Shown: positions 1-8,784 of the stretch, in pieces
How positions within the stretch are numbered: position 1 is the stretch's first letter
How the letters are laid out: every line of letters begins with the position of its first letter
DNA from: Vagococcus lutrae
Lineage (GTDB): Bacteria > Bacillota > Bacilli > Lactobacillales > Vagococcaceae
Assembly (NCBI RefSeq): GCF_003987555.1
Contig: NZ_NGJW01000014.1
Location: 1-43,800, forward strand
Reading direction: 5' to 3'
Length of the DNA stretch: 43,800 bases
Translations under genes and position numbers: made by a program
Notes under the pieces: model-generated
What the model saw: only the letters and a program-made list of their open reading frames with translations
The model's database searches: none
What the model was told of the DNA's origin: nothing

Positions 1-73
1 TGTTTTTTTGTGGTAAATTAATCATATAGGAGAACGGTATGCTTTTTAATACCTAAAATTAAGAAAATTAAAA

Positions 74-111
74 AAGGGCTGATGAATCAAATAAATGATT
101 CATCAGTCCTT
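74..111 (-). terminator. Intrinsic terminator downstream of the SufT-like gene
   Basis: Two 16-nt arms (74-89 and 96-111) pair along their full length with one G-T wobble, around a short A/T loop. On the minus strand the hairpin is followed by a run of T (about 74 down to 60), the signature of a Rho-independent terminator for the minus-strand genes that end at 233. The plus-strand tail is weaker. Nothing else in 1-232 looks like a gene; only very short open frames are present. Confidence 0.8.
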
Positions 112-232
112 TAAATTATAGAGCCGGAATTATTAATGAATGAGCTTTTATTCTATTAACTGTTTAATTATCTTTCCTTTGCTAACTCTCAATCTAAAGG
201 TCAATAATCACCTTATTCATATCTGAATGTTG

Positions 233-568
233 CTATCTTATCCCCAATGCAATTCGTGCATATCGCGACATTCTATCTGTCGTCCACGCAGGATACCATA
301 CGAGTTTGACCTCGACATCTTTGACCTCTTCAATATCTCGGACTGCTTCGTGAATTTCTTCAGTGATAACATCGGCTAATGGACACCCCATAGTTGTTAA
401 CGTCATTTTAACTACACATAGGCCGTTCTCTTCAAAATCCACATCGTAAATCAATCCAAGATTGACAATATCTATACCTAACTCTGGGTCGATGACTGTT
501 TCTAACGCCGCCATGACCTTTCCTTTTAGTTCATTTAATTCATCTTCATTCCATGAATGTTCTGTCAT
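233..568 (-). CDS. SufT/YitW-like MIP18 family (DUF59) metal-sulfur cluster assembly factor
   Basis: This 111-residue protein is a single MIP18/DUF59 domain. The family hallmark is the Met-Gly-Cys-Pro motif, whose cysteine is the conserved residue linked to Fe-S maturation, preceded by the conserved stretch VIDPELGIDIVNLGL. Members act in the cytosol in Fe-S cluster assembly or delivery (SufT, PaaD, YitW). I start at the ATG at 568, because an AGGAGG ribosome site lies 6 nt upstream; a longer frame from 583 would place that ribosome site inside its own codons 2-3. It follows a YitV-like hydrolase and a YitT-like gene on the same strand, matching the clustering of yitT, yitV and yitW in Bacillus subtilis. 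Family call is firm; the client protein is unknown. Confidence 0.9.
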   Translation of the reverse strand: MTEHSWNEDELNELKGKVMAALETVIDPELGIDIVNLGLIYDVDFEENGLCVVKMTLTTMGCPLADVITEEIHEAVRDIEEVKDVEVKLVWYPAWTTDRMSRYARIALGIR

Positions 569-645
569 GCTATACCTCCTCATCCATTTTCTCTATCATA
601 CCGTTATTTTTATTTGTTGTAAACGAGAAAAGAATAGCGTTAGCG

Positions 646-1404
646 TTAAAACATTTGCTCCCGGAAAAAACGTGACATCTCAAGCGTTATCGTATACGGT
701 ACTTTATGTTCATCATCTGTTGCTGTGAAACGCATGCGACGGCCGTATTCTTCATTTTTATGGGTATTGTAAAAATGATAGGTAGGTTGAAATGGCACGA
801 CACCATCTTGTCTTCCATGCCACAGATGAAATGGACGACCTGCTATTTTGTCAGGCGCACGTCCTAAATCATAAGGCTCTAGCTTTTGCTTCATCGTAGC
901 TACCATTGCTTCAGGGAACGTGAAATTCAAGCGTTTTTGTCCTTCTGAGACGAGCATGTCCATAAACTCGGAGTAATTTGGCGCCCCCATTAAACAGCTT
1001 GCTGCTTTAATTCGTGGTTCACTTGCAAATAACCCACATGTCGTAATGCCTCCCATGGACAAGCCTGTGACACCAACATGCTCCCAATCCGCCAATCCTT
1101 TTGTCACAAAATAATCAACTAACATCGGAAACTCTTCAATATTTTGAATGACAATATCCCAAAACTCCGCATAATGGTGTTCAACACTCGGGCCTACTTG
1201 GCGTTCTCCATGATACAACGCATCTGGCAAAATGGCTCGTATGCCTTGTTTTGCAAGTTCGTATCCGTGTACTAATACGGATTCTTTTTGACTCGTCCAC
1301 CCATGATAAAAAAAGACTAAAGGAATAGATTTTTCAGCGTGCTCAGCTTGAACCACCTCTAAAAATGGGACGTTGTTAATCGTATGATGTTTGACAATAA
1401 TCAT
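646..1404 (-). CDS. Alpha/beta hydrolase, YitV-like esterase
   Basis: This 252-residue soluble protein has an alpha/beta hydrolase layout: an oxyanion-type His-Gly at residues 34-35, a nucleophile elbow GLSMGG with Ser116, an Asp in the LWHGRQD segment (about residue 200) and a C-terminal His near 233 (DDEHK). No signal peptide is visible, so it is probably cytosolic. It resembles the B. subtilis YitV group of prolyl-oligopeptidase-like esterases; the natural substrate is unknown. A CAGGAG ribosome site precedes the ATG. It lies 77 bp upstream of the SufT-like gene and downstream of a YitT gene, the same neighbourhood as in B. subtilis. Confidence 0.85.
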   Translation of the reverse strand: MIIVKHHTINNVPFLEVVQAEHAEKSIPLVFFYHGWTSQKESVLVHGYELAKQGIRAILPDALYHGERQVGPSVEHHYAEFWDIVIQNIEEFPMLVDYFVTKGLADWEHVGVTGLSMGGITTCGLFASEPRIKAASCLMGAPNYSEFMDMLVSEGQKRLNFTFPEAMVATMKQKLEPYDLGRAPDKIAGRPFHLWHGRQDGVVPFQPTYHFYNTHKNEEYGRRMRFTATDDEHKVPYTITLEMSRFFREQMF

Positions 1405-1484
1405 TTTATCAGCTCCTGTCTGCTGTTCAATTTATACAGTCTATTTTACATGAACATCCGTTAAAAAAACAACTTATAAGCTAA

Positions 1485-2393
1485 CTAGGATCCGTATAAC
1501 TCACCGATTAGTTTTGCTTGTTCTTCAGGTGTTAAAAACTGTCCGTACAGTTCTTCCGTTGGTAAAACATTAATCAATGCTAACTCATCGACTTCATAAA
1601 CTTGTTTGTGTAAATCGTATAACTCATAGCGACTGATTACCATCATCATGACAGACCGCTCTTCTTTACTAATTCCTCCGTAAGCCGGTAAAACTGTAAT
1701 ACCTCGTGCAATTTTCTGTTTTACATTTTCGATGATTGCTTCATTATCTTTTTGTGAAATAATAAAGACGGTTAGACGATGACCACTTGTATGAAGCTTA
1801 TCAATCAAAACACTTAAAGCATAAATAGAGATAATCGTATAGATTGCTTTTTCCCAATCAAACAATAGCCCCGCAAAAAAAACAATGGCTAAATTCATCG
1901 CAAAAACAAGGCTACCTACAGATTTTCCTGTTGATTTAGCAATAATGACTGAAAGTAAATCAAAACCTCCTGTCGTAAAGCCAAATTTTAAACATAGACC
2001 AGCACCTATTCCGACAATCACCCCTCCTACTATCGCATTAAGTAGTGGATTCTCTGTTATCACCATTTCAGGAACAAGCATCGTCGCAATCGACATCCAC
2101 GTTACTGTTAATAAGCTATAAAGCGTAGACTTCGCTCCTAACTTCCACCATCCTAATAAAAATATGGGGATGTTTAAAATAAAAATTAACAACCCTGTAT
2201 TCAATTCTAAGTTTAAAAATCGAACTAGGACGCCCGACACTAATTGGGCGACGCCATTAACTCCTGCTGAAAAAATATTGGCAGGTATTAAAAAATAATT
2301 AAGCGAAATAGCTGATAAAATACCTGTTAAAAAAACAACTGAGAGCTTTATAAATGTATCATGTTTAATCCAATGACTACCTAAAAATTTCAC
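1485..2393 (-). CDS. YitT family membrane protein (DUF161 plus DUF2179)
   Basis: This 302-residue integral membrane protein has about five or six hydrophobic helices in residues 15-200, with the glycine-rich segment GGVIVGIGAGLCLKFG typical of the YitT_membrane domain. It ends in a soluble DUF2179 domain (about 215-295; ITVLPAYGGISKEE). The start is a GTG at 2393 behind an AAAGGTGG ribosome site. The biochemical role of YitT proteins is not established; transport has been suggested. A second paralogue lies at 24829-25710. The gene is divergent from bioY. Confidence 0.88.
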   Translation of the reverse strand: MKFLGSHWIKHDTFIKLSVVFLTGILSAISLNYFLIPANIFSAGVNGVAQLVSGVLVRFLNLELNTGLLIFILNIPIFLLGWWKLGAKSTLYSLLTVTWMSIATMLVPEMVITENPLLNAIVGGVIVGIGAGLCLKFGFTTGGFDLLSVIIAKSTGKSVGSLVFAMNLAIVFFAGLLFDWEKAIYTIISIYALSVLIDKLHTSGHRLTVFIISQKDNEAIIENVKQKIARGITVLPAYGGISKEERSVMMMVISRYELYDLHKQVYEVDELALINVLPTEELYGQFLTPEEQAKLIGELYGS

Positions 2394-2464
2394 AAAAAGA
2401 CCACCTTTAACTGTTATAAAATCATCGTACTACACTTCGAACAATAACTAAAGTGAAAAATATA

Positions 2465-2493
2465 TTGTCAGAATAATCTAAACATGATATAGT
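2465..2493 (+). promoter_or_regulatory. bioY promoter
   Basis: A -35 element TTGTCA (2465-2470) and a -10 element TATAGT (2488-2493) are separated by 17 nt, with a TGn extension just upstream of the -10. It reads toward bioY and overlaps the left half of the probable BirA operator. Confidence 0.75.
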
Positions 2494-2519
2494 TAACAAT
2501 CATAAAAGGAGGTTAACAA
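2490..2519 (+). promoter_or_regulatory. Probable BirA (biotin repressor) operator
   Basis: Half-sites TAGTTAAC (2490-2497) and GTTAACAA (2512-2519) flank a 14-nt spacer. This is one mismatch from the known Firmicutes BirA arrangement TTGTTAAC-N14-16-GTTAACAA. The site starts inside the -10 element and runs through the AGGAGG ribosome site to the first base of the bioY start codon. Biotin-bound BirA binding here would block transcription start. Confidence 0.75.
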
Positions 2520-3058
2520 TGAAACGATTATCTTTGAAAGAATTACTATTAATTGCACAAGGTGCGGTCATTATCGCGGTCTGTTCACAACTAACGATTC
2601 CACTTGGCTTCGTGCCTATTACCGGACAGACCTTTGCGATTGGTTTAATTGCGACTATTTTCCCACCACTTCTTAGCACGACAATGGTGGCCGTCTATTT
2701 ATTAATGGGAGCAATTGGTTTGCCTGTCTTCGCAGGTTTTTCTGGTGGATTAGGCGCATTATTTGGCCCAACTGGTGGCTTTCTTTTCGCTTTTTTACTG
2801 AATGCTTGGATAACTAGCTGGTTGATTACACGTTATAAAGACACATTTACTTGGGCATTAGTCGCCAATTTAATAGGAGCGTTCGTGACCATGATTGGCG
2901 GCACAATCTGGCTAAAAATAGCGATTAACCAAACATGGCCAGCTGCTTTTACAATGGCTTTTACTCCCTTTATTTTACCCGGTATTATCAAAGCGATTGC
3001 TGCCTCTTACATTGGTTTAAAAGTAAAGCACATTTTTTATTTACGTTTCGCAAGCTAA
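2519..3058 (+). CDS. bioY: BioY, biotin-specific S component of an ECF transporter
   Basis: This 179-residue membrane protein has about six hydrophobic helices and the BioY hallmark region around residues 60-85 (MGAIGLPVFAGFSGG, then GPTGGFL). BioY binds biotin and normally works with the shared energizing module EcfA1-EcfA2-EcfT, which is not in this window. No biotin biosynthesis genes are seen nearby, so this may be a biotin-scavenging organism. An AGGAGG site precedes the ATG. The putative BirA operator over the promoter and ribosome site supports the assignment. It appears to be a single-gene transcript. Confidence 0.95.
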   Translation: MKRLSLKELLLIAQGAVIIAVCSQLTIPLGFVPITGQTFAIGLIATIFPPLLSTTMVAVYLLMGAIGLPVFAGFSGGLGALFGPTGGFLFAFLLNAWITSWLITRYKDTFTWALVANLIGAFVTMIGGTIWLKIAINQTWPAAFTMAFTPFILPGIIKAIAASYIGLKVKHIFYLRFAS

Positions 3059-3122
3059 CTATTTGTAAGTAAGTCAAAATTGCGTTATATTTTGTTTACC
3101 ACTTAAGAAAAGAGGAATTCTA

Positions 3123-3956
3123 ATGTATCGACAAAATTTTGACTTTAAAACTGTCACACTTAATGCGGTTGACTTAAAAAAAATGAAACATTTTTATCAA
3201 GAAATTATGGGACTTCATGTCATTCAGGAAACTGATGATGTATTATATTTAGGTTTAAAAAATTCATCTGAGGCATTACTAAAAATCGTCCGTGTAGATA
3301 CCGCTGTTACTTTGACCGCAGGGCTGTATCATATTGCCTATCTTCTACCAAGTCGAAAAGATTTAGGGAACTTTTTATATCATCTTGCAGAAAGCCATTA
3401 CCCAATAGTTGGCGCAAGTGACCATGCCTACAGTGAAGCTGTCTATTTAAATGACCCCGAAGGAAATGGTATTGAAGTATATGCAGATCGCCCGGAGAAC
3501 GTATGGAATAAACGTGAAAATGGGATTATTATGGGGATTACGGAACGTATGGATATAGAAAGTGTTCTAAACGAAGGGGACCAGCATTTTGAGACATTAC
3601 CGATTGACACTATTATTGGTCACGTACATTTATCTGTAACTGATGTCGAAACATCTAATCATTTTTATGAAACGATTCTCGGATTTACCAATACTTCTCA
3701 GTTTGGTAATCAAGTCGCGTTTTACGGCATGGACGGTTACCATCATCAGTTAGCAGCGAATATTTGGCAAACTAACCATACGGCGAAAAACAACCCATTT
3801 ACACCAGGCTTAGCTCGAATTCATGTGCAAGTCTCCCCTGAGCTACTAGAGCAAACTGTCACAAACATGAAAAACGAAAATTATTCTTATAATTTTCATG
3901 ACCATCATTTATCTTTCGATGACCCTAACGGTATTTCTTATATTTTCACTACATAA
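3123..3956 (+). CDS. Two-domain VOC family (glyoxalase/extradiol dioxygenase-like) protein
   Basis: This 277-residue soluble protein contains two vicinal-oxygen-chelate domains in tandem (about residues 8-122 and 165-277). Candidate metal ligands are His70 and Glu118 in the first half and His167 or His169 in the second. The architecture matches the CatE/YfiE group of catechol-2,3-dioxygenase-like proteins, but the substrate cannot be read from sequence, and in a lactic acid bacterium ring cleavage is not assured. Ribosome site AGAGGAAT precedes the ATG. It is convergent with rplS and they share a terminator. Confidence 0.85.
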   Translation: MYRQNFDFKTVTLNAVDLKKMKHFYQEIMGLHVIQETDDVLYLGLKNSSEALLKIVRVDTAVTLTAGLYHIAYLLPSRKDLGNFLYHLAESHYPIVGASDHAYSEAVYLNDPEGNGIEVYADRPENVWNKRENGIIMGITERMDIESVLNEGDQHFETLPIDTIIGHVHLSVTDVETSNHFYETILGFTNTSQFGNQVAFYGMDGYHHQLAANIWQTNHTAKNNPFTPGLARIHVQVSPELLEQTVTNMKNENYSYNFHDHHLSFDDPNGISYIFTT

Positions 3957-3994
3957 AAAAAGACCTTTTGACATAAATGTCAAAAGGTCTTTTT
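3957..3994. terminator. Bidirectional terminator between the VOC gene and rplS
   Basis: A perfect 17-bp stem (3957-3973 with 3978-3994) closes a 4-nt loop, with A-runs on one side and T-runs on the other, so it can terminate transcription from both directions. It begins directly after the VOC stop codon. Confidence 0.9.
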
Positions 3995-4012
3995 ACTTGA
4001 TATCCTAATAAA

Positions 4013-4360
4013 TTAACGACGTAATTCTTTAATACGTGCTGATTTACCGTGACGATCGCGGATATAGTATAATTTAGCACGACGTACTTTACCACGACGT
4101 ACTACGTCAATTTTTTCTACACGTGGTGTGTGAACTGGGAAAGTTCTTTCAACGCCAACGCCGTTAGAAATTTTACGTACAGTGTAAGTTTCGCTAATAC
4201 CAGTACCTTGACGTTTAATACATACGCCTTCAAATAACTGGATACGCTCACGTTCACCCTCTACAACTTTTGCGTGGACACGTAATGTGTCACCTGCACG
4301 AAATTCTGGGATGTCACTGCGTAATTGTTCGCTAGTGATTGATGCAATTAATGGATTCAT
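4013..4360 (-). CDS. rplS: Ribosomal protein bL19
   Basis: This 115-residue protein is bL19 along its whole length: N-terminus [14 protein letters not shown], central [13 protein letters not shown], and the conserved [12 protein letters not shown] end. bL19 sits at the interface of the 30S and 50S subunits. I use the ATG at 4360, preceded by AAGGAG, because it gives the normal family N-terminus; an upstream in-frame ATG at 4459 would translate the leader RNA. It has its own promoter and a structured leader rather than being read from the usual rpsP-rimM-trmD-rplS operon, which is absent here. Confidence 0.98.
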   Translation of the reverse strand: MNPLIASITSEQLRSDIPEFRAGDTLRVHAKVVEGERERIQLFEGVCIKRQGTGISETYTVRKISNGVGVERTFPVHTPRVEKIDVVRRGKVRRAKLYYIRDRHGKSARIKELRR

Positions 4361-4441
4361 TTTATCCTTCTCCTTATTCCAAACACTCATATGAGCTAAT
4401 GTCACAGCGGAATGTCGTAATAGTTGTGAGTTTTTACTCAC
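4361..4441 (-). promoter_or_regulatory. rplS 5' leader, probable L19 autoregulatory leader
   Basis: The roughly 80-nt leader holds three pairings: a GTGAG/CTCAC hairpin at its 5' end (4426-4441), an ATTCC/GGAAT long-range pairing (4409-4413 with 4376-4380) ending just before the AAGGAG ribosome site, and the palindrome CTCATATGAG inside that pairing. The position, size and closing stem next to the ribosome site fit the known Firmicutes L19 leader family, where L19 controls its own translation. A covariance-model search would settle it. Confidence 0.55.
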
Positions 4442-4447
4442 CAAAAC

Positions 4448-4476
4448 ATCATAGCACAAGCCTATGTTGTTGTAAA
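4448..4476 (-). promoter_or_regulatory. rplS promoter
   Basis: On the minus strand a -35 TTTACA (4476-4471) and -10 TATGAT (4453-4448) are 17 nt apart, with a TGn extension before the -10. Transcription should start near 4441. Confidence 0.8.
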
Positions 4477-4493
4477 GAAAAAACTAAAACAAG

Positions 4494-5003
4494 CTAAATA
4501 TAACGTCGTTTTGTATACTGACGTAACTCGATTTTACGGTCATTTATCATTTGCATTAGTTGGTCAGAAAACTCTTCTAAAACAAGACGTCCGCCTTTGT
4601 AAGTGTAGGCACCCACTTTACGGATTTGTTCTGGGTCCATGACAACTTTACGATGCGAGATTTTACTAAAAAACTCCTCTACCATAAAAGTAGGTAAATA
4701 ATAATGATTCTGAGCACAAAATGATTGCAAATAAATAAAATCATCAATGGTAATCATGACATTATCTAAATCTGATAATATTTGATAATCTGGTACATCG
4801 CGAATCGCGTTTTTTAATAAAACATCTCGCTTTTGAAGAATTTCTTGTATCTTATGATTAAGTAAGTTGAGTGCATCTATTTCGCGCATTTTTTCTTTCA
4901 TAATTTCGCGACGGTCAAACTCCTTCATCATCGTATTGAAGGTAAATCTCATTCCAATAATAGCAATTAGCGCTCCGAGTAACACACCGATAAATCCTGC
5001 CAA
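4494..5003 (-). CDS. Uncharacterised membrane-anchored protein
   Basis: This 169-residue protein is not one I recognise. Residues 3-20 form one hydrophobic N-terminal helix (GFIGVLLGALIAIIGM), followed by a charged, probably coiled helix (about 28-65) and a mixed soluble region. No catalytic motif stands out. The start is a TTG at 5003 behind GAGGGG. The gene ends only 18 nt upstream of the rplS -35 element, on the same strand, with no terminator visible between, so some read-through into rplS is possible. It is divergent from clpP. Confidence 0.7.
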   Translation of the reverse strand: MAGFIGVLLGALIAIIGMRFTFNTMMKEFDRREIMKEKMREIDALNLLNHKIQEILQKRDVLLKNAIRDVPDYQILSDLDNVMITIDDFIYLQSFCAQNHYYLPTFMVEEFFSKISHRKVVMDPEQIRKVGAYTYKGGRLVLEEFSDQLMQMINDRKIELRQYTKRRYI

Positions 5004-5080
5004 ATTCTTCCCCTCTTTTCATTGATAGATGTCTATACTATACCACATTTTCGCGAATGAGTGAAAGATGAACCGATTTG

Positions 5081-5097
5081 ATTGACCTTTGTTGACC
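5081..5097 (-). promoter_or_regulatory. CtsR heat-shock operator upstream of clpP
   Basis: On the minus strand the sequence reads GGTCAAC-AAA-GGTCAAT, a tandem heptad that matches the CtsR consensus GGTCAAA-NAN-GGTCAAA except at the last base of each heptad. It lies about 80 bp upstream of the clpP start, where CtsR sites are commonly found. CtsR represses clp genes and is inactivated at high temperature. Confidence 0.8.
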
Positions 5098-5175
5098 TTT
5101 GTTTTAAACTTAAGATATGAAGTATACGATGCTTTGTGCTAAAATAAGAAAGAAACTTTTATAGGAGGCTACAAC

Positions 5176-5769
5176 ATGAATTTAATACCTACAGTCATTG
5201 AACAATCTGCCAGAGGAGAGCGTGCTTATGACATCTACTCTCGTTTATTAAAAGATCGCATTATTATGTTGAGCGGTCCCATTGACGATAATGTCGCAAA
5301 CTCAGTGATTGCGCAATTACTCTTTTTAGATGCACAAGATTCAGAAAAAGATATTTATATTTATATTAACTCACCAGGTGGAAGCGTATCGGCTGGACTT
5401 GCTATTTATGATACGATGAATTTTGTTAAATCTGACGTTCAAACAATCGTGTTAGGAATGGCAGCATCAATGGGAAGCTTTTTATTAACAGCTGGAACAA
5501 AAGGTAAACGTTTTGCTTTACCAAATGCCGAAATCATGATTCACCAACCTCTAGGTGGCGCACAAGGTCAAGCAACGGAAATTGAAATTGCCGCACGTCA
5601 TATCTTAAACACTCGCGAGCGACTTAATCGCATTTTAGCGGAACGTACTGGTCAACCTATCGAAAAAATCGCACAGGATACAGACCGTGATAACTTTATG
5701 ACCGCTGAGCAAGCAAAAGAATATGGTTTAATTGACGAAGTAATGGTAAATAGTCAAGGCTTAAAATAG
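5176..5769 (+). CDS. clpP: ATP-dependent Clp protease proteolytic subunit ClpP
   Basis: This 197-residue protein is full-length ClpP with its serine-protease triad: Ser98 in GMAASMGS, His123 in IMIHQP and Asp172. Two stacked heptamers form the proteolytic chamber, fed by ClpX, ClpC or ClpE. The family motif [11 protein letters not shown] is present. An AGGAGG site precedes the ATG. The CtsR-type operator upstream indicates heat and stress control. The gene is convergent with whiA and the two share a terminator. Confidence 0.98.
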   Translation: MNLIPTVIEQSARGERAYDIYSRLLKDRIIMLSGPIDDNVANSVIAQLLFLDAQDSEKDIYIYINSPGGSVSAGLAIYDTMNFVKSDVQTIVLGMAASMGSFLLTAGTKGKRFALPNAEIMIHQPLGGAQGQATEIEIAARHILNTRERLNRILAERTGQPIEKIAQDTDRDNFMTAEQAKEYGLIDEVMVNSQGLK

Positions 5770-5788
5770 TACAACTCGATATAAACAT

Positions 5789-5826
5789 AAAAAAACTGAC
5801 GCTTTAATATAAGCGTCAGTTTTTTT
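5789..5826. terminator. Bidirectional terminator between clpP and whiA
   Basis: A perfect 16-bp stem (5789-5804 with 5811-5826) has T-runs on both strands. The stop codon of whiA (5816-5818) lies inside the right arm, so the hairpin also forms the last codons of whiA. Confidence 0.9.
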
Positions 5827-6757
5827 GCTTTTCTTCTCTTAGTTTGTCAGCAAATTCATTAATTTTACGAATACGATGGTTAATCCCTGATTTTGAAATC
5901 GCACCAGACGGCACCATCTCTCCGAGTTCTTTTAAACTAACTTCAGGATGTTCTAAACGTAATTCAGCAATTTCTTTTAGCTTTTCTGATAGGTGTCCCA
6001 ATCCAACAGTTTGGTCAATATACTCGATGTTTTCAATTTGCTTAGAAGCTGCATCTATCGTTTTCGTAAGATTAGCGGTTTCACAATTGACTAAACGATT
6101 GACAGAATTTCGCATGTCCCGTATAACGCGTACATCTTCAAATTTAAGCATACTGCTAGTCGCACCAATTAAAACGAGAAAATCTGAAATATCTTCTGCC
6201 CCTTTTAAATAAGTAATATACCCATTACGACGATTTAACGTTCGCGCATTGAATGAAAAATATGTCATCATCTCTTTTAATTCTTCACTATGTGCTTCGT
6301 ATAACGAATATATCTCTAAATGGTAACGACTTGTTTCTGGATTGTTAACCGAGCCACCTGCTAAAAAGGCCCCTCTTAAATAAGCTTTCATTTTTTCAAC
6401 ATTTCCCATAATAAGCGGAGAAATTTGATTGCTTAACATCCCATCTTCATAAATATCTAAATCCGCCAATATTTCTGACGTATTTTGCATGAGCCTAACA
6501 ATATAAATATTATTTTTCTTCAATTTCATTTTTCGTCGTACGATAAATTCACATTGGACGTCATAATAATCTCGTATCAATGTATAAATACGACGCGCTA
6601 TCGCAGCATTCTCCGTTTGAACATTTAAAACAAAATGACGATTGGAAAGCGACAATGCGCCATTCATCCGAATTAATGCCGCTAGCTCAGCTTTTGCTAT
6701 TTCACGACTTACTTCTAATGTGGTCAGTTCTTTTTTGACATCGGAAGCAAAAGACAT
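5816..6757 (-). CDS. whiA: DNA-binding protein WhiA
   Basis: This 313-residue protein is WhiA: an N-terminal LAGLIDADG-like half (about 1-200, with the degenerate homing-endonuclease fold typical of the family) and a C-terminal helix-turn-helix ending in [14 protein letters not shown]. In Firmicutes WhiA affects cell division, chromosome segregation and metabolism. It is the third gene of rapZ-yvcK-whiA, with a 21-bp gap from yvcK and its own GAGG-type ribosome site. Confidence 0.97.
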   Translation of the reverse strand: MSFASDVKKELTTLEVSREIAKAELAALIRMNGALSLSNRHFVLNVQTENAAIARRIYTLIRDYYDVQCEFIVRRKMKLKKNNIYIVRLMQNTSEILADLDIYEDGMLSNQISPLIMGNVEKMKAYLRGAFLAGGSVNNPETSRYHLEIYSLYEAHSEELKEMMTYFSFNARTLNRRNGYITYLKGAEDISDFLVLIGATSSMLKFEDVRVIRDMRNSVNRLVNCETANLTKTIDAASKQIENIEYIDQTVGLGHLSEKLKEIAELRLEHPEVSLKELGEMVPSGAISKSGINHRIRKINEFADKLREEKQKN

Positions 6758-6778
6758 ATAAATCCCCTTCCTTCCTCT

Positions 6779-7774
6779 TTAACTATACCTAGAACCGAAT
6801 ACAATCCGAAATAACTCTTCTACTACTTTGTCTCCATCATGAAAGGCACCGCCATCACGCAATTCTAAAAAGTCAGCGGAAATGACGCGACAACCTTGAT
6901 TACGCAACCCTTTAAAATCATGAGCGACTTGTACAAGGTATTCGTCATACGTTTCACGATCCATATAATCGTGTGGAACAGGCTCAGTATTTACTAAAAT
7001 TGTATCGACAAACGATTCTCCTAAATGATCGTGTAACACCTCAATATGATTGCAATCTGAGAAATGCTCTGTTTCTCCCTTTTGTGTCATAATATTGCAG
7101 ATATAGACAACTTCTGCTGGTGACTTCTTAACAGCATCTCCTATTTCTTTAATCATCAAATTAGGCAAGATACTTGTAAATAAACTACCCGGTCCTAAAA
7201 CAATCATATCGGCATCCATAATCGCTTGCACTACTTTACGAGAGGCACGAGGTTCCTCGTCATCTCCTGTATTCGTGACATGGACACGTTGAATTTGTTT
7301 GCCATTTTGACCGATTGTAGACTCGCCCATTGCAGTCGAACCATCCGTATATGTCGCATGCAAGGTCAATGATTTCTCAGAAGCTGGATAAACTGCTCCT
7401 TCAACTTGCATAATTTTACTTAAGATTTGTATCGCTTCGTATGTGCTAGATTTCATTTCAGACAATGCCGCAATAATTAAGTTCCCAACCGAATGATTAG
7501 CTAAAAATTCATCACTCTCGTGAAAACGATACTGAAATAAATCTTCAAAAACTTGAGGCATCTCCGACAGTGAAACTAAAACATTTCTCAAATCCCCAGG
7601 TGGTGAAATATTAACCGATTTGCGTAATGAACCGCTGCTCCCCCCATCATCAGCAACCGTCACAATCGCTGTAATATCAGCACTTTGGTCCTTTAATCCT
7701 TTTAAAATAACAGGTAAACCAGTCCCACCACCTATCACCACGATTTTAGGCTTACGGATACGATAGGTCTTCAT
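6779..7774 (-). CDS. yvcK: YvcK/CofD-like gluconeogenesis factor
   Basis: This 331-residue protein has the YvcK signature [15 protein letters not shown] at residues 14-28 and the [14 protein letters not shown] motif near residues 38-52. It belongs to the CofD-like superfamily. In B. subtilis YvcK binds UDP-sugars and is needed for growth on gluconeogenic carbon sources and for normal cell shape; it acts in the cytosol. Its start codon overlaps the rapZ stop (ATGA), so the two are translationally coupled. Confidence 0.96.
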   Translation of the reverse strand: MKTYRIRKPKIVVIGGGTGLPVILKGLKDQSADITAIVTVADDGGSSGSLRKSVNISPPGDLRNVLVSLSEMPQVFEDLFQYRFHESDEFLANHSVGNLIIAALSEMKSSTYEAIQILSKIMQVEGAVYPASEKSLTLHATYTDGSTAMGESTIGQNGKQIQRVHVTNTGDDEEPRASRKVVQAIMDADMIVLGPGSLFTSILPNLMIKEIGDAVKKSPAEVVYICNIMTQKGETEHFSDCNHIEVLHDHLGESFVDTILVNTEPVPHDYMDRETYDEYLVQVAHDFKGLRNQGCRVISADFLELRDGGAFHDGDKVVEELFRIVFGSRYS

Positions 7775-8658
7775 GAACGATTCACCGTTTCTTTACGTTT
7801 TCCACGGTCACGATGGGTAGTGTTTACGTGAAATTCAGTCGTTTCTTTTATATCTTGACTCAAACGCTCTGTTAATGCCACAGAACGATGTTGTCCGCCC
7901 GTACATCCAATTGCAATCGTCAGACTTGTTTTTCCTTCTTTTTTATAACCAGGCAAAATCGAAATCACTAAGTCTTTAAATTGTTGATAAAACTGCTCTG
8001 TTTCTTCAAAAGACATCACGTAATCGTAAACGGGTTGATCCATTCCAGTGAGTGGTTGTAATTCTGGTATGTAATGTGGATTCGGTAAAAAACGTACGTC
8101 CATTACGATGTCAGCATCAATCGGCAGCCCATATTTAAACCCGAATGAAACGGCTTCGACACGGAATGTTTTAGTATCGGCACTTTTAAATTCATGAATG
8201 ATTTGTTCACGCAATTGACGAGGCGTCAGATTAGTCGTATCGATAACGGTTGACTCCGCTTTAATATCAGCTAACATTAAGCGTTCGCGTTGAATCCCAT
8301 CAGTGACTAAGCCATCCATCGCGAGTGGGTGGGTACGACGTGTTTCTTTGTACCTTGATACTAGTTCTTCATCTGAAGCATCTAAAAACAAAACATTAGT
8401 TTCAATCATTTTAGTGTTCTCTAATTCAACTAACGTATCTTGTAATTCTTCAAAAAACGAACGAGAACGTAAATCAATCACCAACGCGAGTTTCGTAACC
8501 TTTCCTGATTCTTTAATTAATTCCCAAAATTTTGGTAATAAACTTGGTGGCATATTATCAACACAGAAAAATCCCATGTCTTCAAAACTTTGCATTGCAA
8601 CGGTTTTACCGGCACCACTCATTCCAGTGATGACGACTAGTTTTAATGTTTCAATCAT
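7771..8658 (-). CDS. rapZ: RapZ/YvcJ nucleotide-binding protein
   Basis: This 295-residue protein has a P-loop at residues 12-19 (GMSGAGKT) and the C-terminal RapZ domain with [10 protein letters not shown]. In enterobacteria RapZ guides RNase E to the GlmZ small RNA; in Firmicutes (YvcJ) it hydrolyses nucleotides and its exact target is less clear. It is the first gene of the operon. Upstream there is a TGT-TATACT extended -10 (8692-8687 on the minus strand) and a GGAGAT ribosome site. Confidence 0.95.
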   Translation of the reverse strand: MIETLKLVVITGMSGAGKTVAMQSFEDMGFFCVDNMPPSLLPKFWELIKESGKVTKLALVIDLRSRSFFEELQDTLVELENTKMIETNVLFLDASDEELVSRYKETRRTHPLAMDGLVTDGIQRERLMLADIKAESTVIDTTNLTPRQLREQIIHEFKSADTKTFRVEAVSFGFKYGLPIDADIVMDVRFLPNPHYIPELQPLTGMDQPVYDYVMSFEETEQFYQQFKDLVISILPGYKKEGKTSLTIAIGCTGGQHRSVALTERLSQDIKETTEFHVNTTHRDRGKRKETVNRS

Positions 8659-8730
8659 TTAATCATCTCCTTCAATCTTCTTATATAGTATAACACAGCC
8701 GGGCGTATCATGGTATCCATTCGATATAAA

Positions 8731-8775
8731 AACACACTGTGAACTCACTGACATACAATGAGTTCACAGTGTGTT
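8731..8775 (-). terminator. ilvE terminator
   Basis: A perfect 17-bp stem (8731-8747 with 8759-8775) around an 11-nt loop is followed on the minus strand by a T-run. It separates ilvE from the rapZ operon. Confidence 0.9.
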
Positions 8776-8784
8776 GATGGATGG

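Noticed and set aside
2465-2500. TTGTCAG at 2465 as the left BirA half-site
   Set aside because: The spacing to GTTAACAA at 2492 is 19 nt, outside the known range; the pair at 2490-2519 fits better and TTGTCA serves as the -35.
4361-4459. Longer rplS start at 4459
   Set aside because: It would translate the leader and lies at the predicted transcription start; the ATG at 4360 gives the standard bL19 N-terminus.
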